A DNA stretch of 64,000 nt from an uncultured Pseudomonadales bacterium. GTDB lineage: Bacteria; Pseudomonadota; Gammaproteobacteria; Pseudomonadales; Pseudohongiellaceae. The position numbers and the translations under genes are program-made. The stretch spans positions 247,900-311,899 of the forward strand of contig CAMYOK010000011.1 of NCBI GenBank assembly GCA_947259995.1, read 5' to 3'. Each line of letters starts with the position of its first letter. Position 1 is the first letter of the stretch. Below are positions 57,732 through 64,000 of the stretch, piece after piece. The notes beneath the pieces are model-generated. The model was not told the DNA's origin and did not search any database. It saw only the letters and a list, made by a program, of their open reading frames with translations.

Positions 57732-58043
57732 TTAATCTATTGCTTTATTTGTGGACTTGAAAATCCGCGTCTTCTTTCCGTCTTCTACCTGAATTCCAAC
57801 CTTGTCAGCTTTGTTGCTTTCTGGGTTGAAAATGGCGATGTTCGAAATATCAATCGCTGCTTCTTTCTCAACAATACCGCCAGCCTGGCCCGCATTTGGG
57901 TTTGGCTTAGTGTGACGTTTAACAATATTGACGCCACCTATTACTACTTTGTCCTTTCCGACTAGACGAGAAACAGTACCGCGTTTTCCCTTGTCTTTCC
58001 CGGCGATAACAATCACTTCGTCATTGCATTTAATCTTACGCAT
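57732..58043 (-). CDS. rplX: Ribosomal protein L24
   Basis: 103 aa, assembly initiator of the 50[21 protein letters not shown] with KOW motif, [23 protein letters not shown] 58043 chosen; five upstream in-frame residues are not family-like. Confidence 0.97.
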   Translation of the reverse strand: MRKIKCNDEVIVIAGKDKGKRGTVSRLVGKDKVVIGGVNIVKRHTKPNPNAGQAGGIVEKEAAIDISNIAIFNPESNKADKVGIQVEDGKKTRIFKSTNKAID

Positions 58044-58066
58044 AATCCGCGGCCTCAAACTTTGTC

Positions 58067-58435
58067 TTATAGCACTTCGGGTGCCAGTGAAATGATTCGC
58101 ATAAACTTCTCTGAACGCAGTTCACGCGTAACTGGTCCAAACACACGAGTGCCGATTGGAGCGGACTGATTGTTCAGAAGAATAGCAGCGTTATCATCGA
58201 ACTTGATGAGTGAACCATCGCCTCGACGAACCCCTTTCTTAGTACGAACAACTAGTGCTGTTAATACCTGGCCTTTTTTGACCTTGCCTCGTGGAATCGC
58301 TTCCTTTACTGTCACTTTGATGACATCACCAATGCGAGCGTAACGACGGTGCGATCCGCCCAAAACCTTGATGCACATTACTCGCTTTGCACCACTGTTA
58401 TCTGCCACGTCAAGGTATGACTGTACTTGAATCAT
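58067..58435 (-). CDS. rplN: Ribosomal protein L14
   Basis: 122 aa; [20 protein letters not shown] start and [16 protein letters not shown] end. Highly conserved. Confidence 0.98.
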   Translation of the reverse strand: MIQVQSYLDVADNSGAKRVMCIKVLGGSHRRYARIGDVIKVTVKEAIPRGKVKKGQVLTALVVRTKKGVRRGDGSLIKFDDNAAILLNNQSAPIGTRVFGPVTRELRSEKFMRIISLAPEVL

Positions 58436-58518
58436 CGATTCTCTCCGAACCCTTATCTGGTTATCGCATCAGCGATTATGGACCCAAGGGCCCAACAAAC
58501 TCTGTATTTAAATACTAA

Positions 58519-58797
58519 TTAAACTTCGATAGCTCTTTCGTCTACTGACACGAGAGCCCAAGTTTTAGTCTTGGAAATGGGACGCACTTCCTTGATCGTA
58601 ACCGTATCGCCTTCTTTACACTCATTGCTCGCATCGTGTGCGTGCACTTTTGAAGAACGAGTAATGTACTTACCGTACACTGGATGCTTCACGCGGCGCT
58701 CTATCAGTACAACGATAGATTTATCCATCTTGTTACTGACGACTCTGCCGGACACTATGCGTCCACTCTTTTCTACTGCAGTTTCACTAAGCGACAT
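58519..58797 (-). CDS. rpsQ: Ribosomal protein S17
   Basis: 92 aa OB-fold; [20 protein letters not shown] and [20 protein letters not shown]. First protein of the S10 tail, 83 bases before rplN. Confidence 0.97.
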   Translation of the reverse strand: MSLSETAVEKSGRIVSGRVVSNKMDKSIVVLIERRVKHPVYGKYITRSSKVHAHDASNECKEGDTVTIKEVRPISKTKTWALVSVDERAIEV

Positions 58798-58799
58798 AT

Positions 58800-58997
58800 T
58801 TATGACCCAACTTTCTGTTTTTCCGTAATAATGGTCTTAACCCGGGCGATATCTCTTTTGATGTTGCCTGTTAGATGTGTCTGGGCTAGTTGTCCGGTAC
58901 TCTTTTGCATCCTGATATTGAACTGATCACGATACAGCGTATTCAGTTGCTCATTCAGCACTGCAACGCTTTTTTCACGCAATTCACTGGCTTTCAT
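58800..58997 (-). CDS. rpmC: Ribosomal protein L29
   Basis: 65 aa, two-helix protein at the tunnel exit; [20 protein letters not shown] and [20 protein letters not shown]. Start shares one base with the rplP stop (TAATG). Confidence 0.97.
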   Translation of the reverse strand: MKASELREKSVAVLNEQLNTLYRDQFNIRMQKSTGQLAQTHLTGNIKRDIARVKTIITEKQKVGS

Positions 58998-59410
58998 TAC
59001 ATCACCGTCCGTTTAACGAATGTGGTATCGAACGGCAGCTTTGCTGATGCTAGAGCAAATGCTTCTCTAGCTAGCGATTCGTCAACACCTTCAATTTCAA
59101 ACATGATTCGACCTGGCTGGATCTGGGCTACCCAGTATTCCACGCTACCCTTACCTTTACCCTGTCGCACTTCAAGAGGCTTCTGAGTAATTGGCTTATC
59201 GGGAAACACACGAATCCAAATTTTACCGCCACGTTTTACGTGACGAGTCATTGCACGTCGAGCAGATTCGATCTGGCGCGCAGTCAGGCGGCCACGAGAG
59301 ACAGCCTTAAGACCGAAATCACCAAAATCCACGTTGCTGCCGCGATGTGATAGTCCGCGATTGCGGCCCTTCATCATCTTGCGAAATTTTGTACGCTTAG
59401 GTTGTAACAT
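58997..59410 (-). CDS. rplP: Ribosomal protein L16
   Basis: 137 aa; [20 protein letters not shown] start, [20 protein letters not shown] near the A-site loop. Confidence 0.98.
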   Translation of the reverse strand: MLQPKRTKFRKMMKGRNRGLSHRGSNVDFGDFGLKAVSRGRLTARQIESARRAMTRHVKRGGKIWIRVFPDKPITQKPLEVRQGKGKGSVEYWVAQIQPGRIMFEIEGVDESLAREAFALASAKLPFDTTFVKRTVM

Positions 59411-59421
59411 CGAGCCTACCT

Positions 59422-60090
59422 CTACTTAGTCGCTTTCTGTGGCGCCGGAACAGCTTCGTGAAGATTCAATACTTCACCTTTGAAAATCCACACTTTGACG
59501 CCAATCAAGCCATAAGTGGTGCTTGCCTCGGCAGTTGCGTAATCGATATCAGCACGTAGTGTGTGCAAAGGCACTCGGCCTTCACGGTACCATTCGGAAC
59601 GTGCAATCTCAGCACCACCCAAACGACCACCTACCTGTACTTTGATACCTTCAGCGCCTTGACGCATCGCGTTCTGCACTACCCGCTTCATGGCACGACG
59701 GAACATCACACGACGCTCTAGTTGTTGCGCCACACTGTCTGCCACTAACTGGGCATCCAGGTCAGGTTTACGAATCTCTTCGATGTTGATGTGCACGGGC
59801 ACACCCATCTTCTTGCTAAGAATTGCGCGCAATGCTTCCACATCTTCGCCTTTCTTACCGATAACGATACCAGGACGCGCGGTATGAATCGTAATCCTTG
59901 CCGTTTGCGCTGGACGCTCGATATCGATGCGAGAAACAGAGGCTGCAGTTAGACGCTTTCTCAAGAAGGCGCGAACTTGCAAATCTACTAATAGATTCTC
60001 AGCGTAACTTTTACCTTCAGCGAACCACGTTGAAGTATGTTTTTTGACGATACCAAGCCGAATTCCGGTTGGATGTACTTTCTGACCCAT
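59422..60090 (-). CDS. rpsC: Ribosomal protein S3
   Basis: 222 aa with KH domain ([18 protein letters not shown]); start [20 protein letters not shown], end [16 protein letters not shown]. Confidence 0.98.
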   Translation of the reverse strand: MGQKVHPTGIRLGIVKKHTSTWFAEGKSYAENLLVDLQVRAFLRKRLTAASVSRIDIERPAQTARITIHTARPGIVIGKKGEDVEALRAILSKKMGVPVHINIEEIRKPDLDAQLVADSVAQQLERRVMFRRAMKRVVQNAMRQGAEGIKVQVGGRLGGAEIARSEWYREGRVPLHTLRADIDYATAEASTTYGLIGVKVWIFKGEVLNLHEAVPAPQKATK

Positions 60091-60099
60091 CCTAATCTC

Positions 60100-60432
60100 C
60101 TACTTATCGGCTACTTTGACGGTGATGTGGCACGAACGCTTGAAGATGCGATCCGCTCTTCCTTTTGCTCGTGGACTAATCCGCTTCATTGTTAACCCTT
60201 CGTCGACGAAGATCGTTGAAACTTTCAACTCATCCACATCGGCACCTTCGTTGTGCTCAGCATTAGCAATTGCCGAATCGAGCACTTTCTTTATGATCTC
60301 TGCGCCTTTCTTAGGGCTGTAAGTCAGAATCAGAAGAGCTTCTTCTACGCCCTTACCGCGAATCTGATCAGCTACTAGTCTCGCCTTTTGTGCGGAGAGC
60401 CGAGCGCCTTTTAATATAGCTACCACTTCCAT
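60100..60432 (-). CDS. rplV: Ribosomal protein L22
   Basis: 110 aa; [20 protein letters not shown] and [20 protein letters not shown] hairpin loop region reaching the exit tunnel. Confidence 0.98.
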   Translation of the reverse strand: MEVVAILKGARLSAQKARLVADQIRGKGVEEALLILTYSPKKGAEIIKKVLDSAIANAEHNEGADVDELKVSTIFVDEGLTMKRISPRAKGRADRIFKRSCHITVKVADK

Positions 60433-60449
60433 CTCTTTATCCCCGTTAA

Positions 60450-60725
60450 TTAGCGCTTGGCTTTCTTGTCAGCCACGTGACCGCGGTAGGTACGAGTCAG
60501 CGAAAATTCACCTAGCTTGTGGCCGACCATATCTTCGGAAACAAAAACAGGTACATGCTGATGACCGTTATGAACCGCAATGGTCAAACCAATCATGTCA
60601 GGAGAAACCATTGAGCGACGCGACCAAGTCTTGATAGGACGCTTATCGTTGTTCTCCAATGCTGTCTGCACTTTCTTCATCAAATGAAGGTCTATGAAGG
60701 GACCTTTTTTCAGTGAACGTGGCAC
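60450..60725 (-). CDS. rpsS: Ribosomal protein S19
   Basis: 91 aa; [20 protein letters not shown] start, [20 protein letters not shown] near the end. Confidence 0.98.
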   Translation of the reverse strand: MPRSLKKGPFIDLHLMKKVQTALENNDKRPIKTWSRRSMVSPDMIGLTIAVHNGHQHVPVFVSEDMVGHKLGEFSLTRTYRGHVADKKAKR

Positions 60726-60749
60726 TTTTATTTCCTCTAGTATGAGCCG

Positions 60750-61580
60750 TTATCGGCTAGCATTTCTGCGGCGTACGATCATCTTGCTAGTACGCTTGTT
60801 AGTTCTAGTTTTGTAGCCCTTAGTTGGCTGACCCCATGGTGACACTGGGTGACGACCACCAGATGAACGACCTTCACCACCACCGTGTGGGTGATCGACT
60901 GGGTTCATTGCTACACCGCGAACGGTTGGTCTAATACCGCGCCAGCGCACTGCACCAGCTTTACCAAGCGAGCGCAAGCTGTGCTCGGAGTTAGAAACCT
61001 CTCCTAGCGTTGCACGACACTCAGCTAAAATCTTTCTCATCTCACCAGAACGTAGACGCAATGTTGCGTAAGTTCCTTCGCGAGCCACCAACTGAGCAGA
61101 GCAACCAGCACTGCGCGCAATTTGCGCACCCTTACCAGGCTTCATCTCGATGCAATGCACCGTGCTACCTAGCGGGATATTGCGAAGTGGCAAGCAGTTA
61201 CCTGGTTTGATTGGCGCTGTTTCGCCAGAAACCAGCTCATCACCCGCTACAACCTTAGCTGGAGCAATGATGTAGCGACGCTCACCGTCTGCATACAACA
61301 TTAACGCGATGTTCGCAGTGCGATTCGGATCGTATTCAAGACGCTCTACTTTCGCAGGAATGCCGTCTTTATCACGAAGAAAATCGATTATACGATACTT
61401 CTGCTTATGACCACCGCCCATGTGGCGAGTAGTAATACGACCTAGGTTGTTACGACCGCCTGACTTTGACTTGCTCGCCAGAAGGGGAGCATATGGCTCG
61501 CCTTTGTGCAGATCAGGGTTAACTACTTTAACAACGAATCTGCGACCTGGAGAGGTTGGTTTACACTTTACAACTGCCAT
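60750..61580 (-). CDS. rplB: Ribosomal protein L2
   Basis: 276 aa. [20 protein letters not shown] and the peptidyl-transferase-proximal [20 protein letters not shown] loop with its conserved His are present. Confidence 0.98.
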   Translation of the reverse strand: MAVVKCKPTSPGRRFVVKVVNPDLHKGEPYAPLLASKSKSGGRNNLGRITTRHMGGGHKQKYRIIDFLRDKDGIPAKVERLEYDPNRTANIALMLYADGERRYIIAPAKVVAGDELVSGETAPIKPGNCLPLRNIPLGSTVHCIEMKPGKGAQIARSAGCSAQLVAREGTYATLRLRSGEMRKILAECRATLGEVSNSEHSLRSLGKAGAVRWRGIRPTVRGVAMNPVDHPHGGGEGRSSGGRHPVSPWGQPTKGYKTRTNKRTSKMIVRRRNASR

Positions 61581-61596
61581 GACCCTTAACCCCTTC

Positions 61597-61896
61597 TTAG
61601 CTCAGTTCGGCAAAGTCGATTTCTTGACCTTGCTCTAATTGAACGTAAGCTTTTTTCCAGTTTGATTTTTGACGGATGCCGCCACGCGCAGTGCGCTTGG
61701 TCTTACCCTTCACGTTTAATACCTGCAGACCAGTCACGCTCACCTTGAAAATTGTCTCAATGGCTTCTTTGATCTCGGCTTTGCTCGCGTCATTCAATAC
61801 TTTGAACGCTACTTGATTATGAGCTTCTGCCATAATCGTCGCTTTCTCAGAAATGTGCGGACCCAAAATTACAGAATATAGTCTGGCTTGATTCAC
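61597..61896 (-). CDS. rplW: Ribosomal protein L23
   Basis: 99 aa at the tunnel exit; [20 protein letters not shown] and [23 protein letters not shown] start at 61896 overlaps the rplD stop (GTGA). Confidence 0.97.
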   Translation of the reverse strand: MNQARLYSVILGPHISEKATIMAEAHNQVAFKVLNDASKAEIKEAIETIFKVSVTGLQVLNVKGKTKRTARGGIRQKSNWKKAYVQLEQGQEIDFAELS

Positions 61897-62513
61897 GACA
61901 GCATCTCCTCAACTTTTTTCAGCGCAGGCACTGTCATAAGCACTTTATCGAAACCGATCAAACTGACAGGATCCAAACCAGCCGCATCTAGAACGTCTAC
62001 TTTATGTAGGTTGCGCGCCGCTAAAAACAACTCTTCAGCGATATCTTCTGCAACGATAAGCACGTTATCTAATGAGTACTCGTTAAGCTTGCTCACCAAG
62101 TCTTTAGTTTTGTGCGAGCTCACAACAAACTCATCAACAACCAATAGACGCTCTTGGCGAATCAATTCAGACAAAATGCACGCCATCGCGCCGCGATACA
62201 TTTTCTTGTTCAATTTTTTGCTGTGGTCTTGTGGACGCGCAGCAAATGTCACGCCACCAGTACGCCAGATAGGACTACGAATAGTGCCTGCACGAGCACG
62301 GCCCGTACCTTTTTGACGCCAAGGCTTACGACCACCACCGCTTACTTCCGAGCGAGTTTTCTGTTGCACAGAACCCTGACGCGCTCCTGCAAGGAAGGTC
62401 GTAACTGACTGATGCACCAACGTTTCGTTGAATTCACGCGCAAACGCTGCATCGGAAATAGAAACTTTCTCTTTGCCCGCCTTGTTGCCGGGCTTTGCAA
62501 TACTTAATTCCAT
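61893..62513 (-). CDS. rplD: Ribosomal protein L4
   Basis: 206 aa; [20 protein letters not shown] loop is diagnostic. In E. coli L4 represses the S10 operon. Starts 3 bases after rplC. Confidence 0.98.
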   Translation of the reverse strand: MELSIAKPGNKAGKEKVSISDAAFAREFNETLVHQSVTTFLAGARQGSVQQKTRSEVSGGGRKPWRQKGTGRARAGTIRSPIWRTGGVTFAARPQDHSKKLNKKMYRGAMACILSELIRQERLLVVDEFVVSSHKTKDLVSKLNEYSLDNVLIVAEDIAEELFLAARNLHKVDVLDAAGLDPVSLIGFDKVLMTVPALKKVEEMLS

Positions 62514-62516
62514 TGC

Positions 62517-63170
62517 TTACCCCTTAGACGTTTTAGTTTTAACGGTGGGACGAATGATGACGTCTGAGCCAGTAGCTCCAGGCAATGCGCCTTTAACGAG
62601 AATCAAGTTATTCTCAACATCAATTTGAACGACCTCAAGACTTTGCGTGGTAACGCGTGCGTCACCCATGTGCCCTGACATCTTTTTGCCTTTCCATACG
62701 CGACCTGGAGTCTGACACTGGCCGATAGAACCAGGTGCTCGGTGCGATAGCGAGTTGCCGTGAGTGGCATCTTGCATACTGAAATTGTGGCGTTTGATAG
62801 TGCCTTGGAAACCTTTACCTTTAGAGGTGCCAGTAACATCGACTTTTTGACCTGGAGTGAAGCGCTCTACGGTAAGCTCGTTACCTGCAGCCAACTCACC
62901 AAGCTCTTCAACGTCCGCACGGAATTCCCATAGACCAGTACCAGCTTCAGTACCCGCCTTCGCGAAGTGTCCCGCCATAGACTTAGAAACGCGTGATGCT
63001 TTGCGCGCGCCAGTGGTTACCTGCACAGCACTGTAACCATCAACTTCTGCGGTTTTGATCTGAGTTACCCGGTTAGGGCTAACCTCTACGACCGTTACCG
63101 GAATAGACAAACCTGCCTCAGTGAAAACGCGGGTCATACCGCTTTTTCGACCGACTAAACCAATCGACAT
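62517..63170 (-). CDS. rplC: Ribosomal protein L3
   Basis: 217 aa; [20 protein letters not shown] start and [20 protein letters not shown], which holds the Gln methylated in E. coli L3. Preceded by an unusually long 174-base gap after rpsJ. Confidence 0.98.
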   Translation of the reverse strand: MSIGLVGRKSGMTRVFTEAGLSIPVTVVEVSPNRVTQIKTAEVDGYSAVQVTTGARKASRVSKSMAGHFAKAGTEAGTGLWEFRADVEELGELAAGNELTVERFTPGQKVDVTGTSKGKGFQGTIKRHNFSMQDATHGNSLSHRAPGSIGQCQTPGRVWKGKKMSGHMGDARVTTQSLEVVQIDVENNLILVKGALPGATGSDVIIRPTVKTKTSKG

Positions 63171-63344
63171 TTTATAAACCTCATCGTGTACGGGGCTAAA
63201 ACCCGCTATGGCTGCTTACGCATTACACCATGTTCGCTACAGGGCAATTCAACGTGCCCTTGAGCATGTTAAGGACCGGGAGACCCGATCTGTTCGCTGC
63301 ACTGCTGCAAACTAGGCTCAACTCTGACCTAATACCTAAAGGTA
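63171..63344 (-). promoter_or_regulatory. Structured spacer between rpsJ and rplC
   Basis: 174 bases where S10 operons commonly have a few tens. On the transcript it carries several short stems (ACC-TTTA-GGT next to the rpsJ stop; GGGCA...TGCCC at about 63241-63260; GGG-TTTTA-CCC near 63195) and two copies of AGCGAACA (complements of TGTTCGCT at 63231-63238 and 63291-63298). No ORF. Could be a relocated autoregulatory leader for L3/L4 or a second promoter; this is inference. Confidence 0.35.
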
Positions 63345-63656
63345 TTAACCCAGGCTGATCTGCACCTCTACACCAGCCGCTAGATCCAACTTCATTAAAG
63401 CATCTACTGTCTTTTCAGTGGGCTCTACGATATCCAACAAACGCTTGTGCGTACGGATTTCGTATTGATCACGAGCATCTTTGTTCACGTGTGGTGAAAT
63501 CAAGATGGTATAACGCTCAGTATTCGTCGGCAGCGGAATAGGCCCTCGCACTTGCGCACCAGTTCGCTTCGCCGTATCGACTATCTCTTGCGTAGACTGA
63601 TCAATCAGCCGATGATCAAAGGCTTTTAGCCGAATTCTGATACGCTGATTTTGCAT
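63345..63656 (-). CDS. rpsJ: Ribosomal protein S10
   Basis: 103 aa, 30S protein and NusE transcription antitermination factor. [20 protein letters not shown] and [20 protein letters not shown] are diagnostic. First gene of the S10 operon; GGAG ribosome site upstream. Confidence 0.98.
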   Translation of the reverse strand: MQNQRIRIRLKAFDHRLIDQSTQEIVDTAKRTGAQVRGPIPLPTNTERYTILISPHVNKDARDQYEIRTHKRLLDIVEPTEKTVDALMKLDLAAGVEVQISLG

Positions 63657-63745
63657 CTACTCAAATCTCCAAAAAACTTTTTAAATGAAACAGTTACTGA
63701 TCGTTGTTATTTATTCGGCTTCAATACCGAAAAAATGGAAGCGAG

Positions 63746-63774
63746 ATTCTAAGTTCACGCCACCCTTATGTCAA
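63746..63774 (-). promoter_or_regulatory. Near-consensus sigma70 promoter of the S10 operon
   Basis: On the minus strand TTGACA (63774-63769) and TAGAAT (63751-63746) are separated by exactly 17 bp. Start of transcription expected near 63739, giving a leader of about 80 bases before rpsJ ATG 63656. The leader contains a small TTCGG/CCGAA hairpin. Confidence 0.88.
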
Positions 63775-63827
63775 GCGAAACTGCATCGATCTTTTCGCTC
63801 TTTACTCTTGCTTTTCTTACAGGCAAT

Positions 63828-63858
63828 GAAAAGGGCGGCGCCCGAGGGCACCACCCTT
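63828..63858 (-). terminator. Terminator of the tuf gene
   Basis: On the minus strand AAGGGTGGTGCCC pairs with GGGCGCCGCCCTT (two G-U pairs) over a 3-base loop, followed by TTTTC. Lies just after the tuf stop, separating tuf from the S10 promoter. Confidence 0.88.
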
Positions 63859-63866
63859 GACATTAT

Positions 63867-64000
<134 letters not shown>

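Overview
The window reads as a chromosomal segment of a gammaproteobacterium, probably a marine, aerobic, Gram-negative heterotroph. Supporting points are a 13-gene nuo operon with a fused nuoCD, a canonical S10-spc-alpha ribosomal protein cluster, long-form zinc-free S14 and C-minus S4, and many exported proteins with ordinary Sec or lipoprotein signals. Gene content vaguely recalls uncultured marine lineages (OM182/Pseudohongiella-like), but the genus cannot be fixed from sequence alone. No phage, IS element, CRISPR array, tRNA or rRNA was recognised.

Layout. 1-3.6 kb: the 3' part of a HlyD/MacA-type efflux adaptor, a CSS-motif EAL phosphodiesterase and a SIMPL-domain periplasmic protein. 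3.7-6.3 kb: pxpBCA (ATP-dependent 5-oxoprolinase). 6.3-21.0 kb, minus strand: nuoA-N, complete, with mostly overlapping or near-touching genes; its first gene uses a TTG start whose Shine-Dalgarno lies in a hairpin. 21.4-24.5 kb, minus: a CBS-pair protein, a ModF-like twin ATPase and a secreted esterase. 24.8-38.5 kb: a mixed accessory region with an exported fumarylacetoacetase-family protein, two paralogous thioredoxin-fold/cytochrome c/copper-monooxygenase fusions, a TetR regulator, glutaredoxin, a DUF2214 membrane protein, a carboxylesterase, an exported methyltransferase-like protein, a SMI1/KNR4 protein, an MFS transporter, thioredoxin TrxC, a glycine-zipper lipoprotein and leuS.

38.5-49.5 kb: a secreted orphan protein, a secreted PPC-repeat caspase-like protease overlapping a PAS-GAF-GGDEF diguanylate cyclase region, divergent glpD/glpK for glycerol use, a histidine phosphatase, a DUF1499 membrane protein, a small membrane protein, an LspA-like protein lacking one conserved Asp, and an alanine-glyoxylate type aminotransferase. 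49.5-64 kb, minus: tuf (partial), rpsJ through rplQ in standard order, with a near-consensus sigma70 promoter ahead of rpsJ and strong terminators after tuf and rplQ.

The least ordinary material is (i) the pair of three-domain redox fusions, one with all six peptidylglycine-monooxygenase-type copper ligands and one that has lost four of them while keeping the haem motif; (ii) the exported caspase-like protease next to a c-di-GMP synthase; (iii) the exported FAH-family protein; and (iv) the divergent LspA-like protein. None is proven to be a new system; each is a specific, testable oddity.
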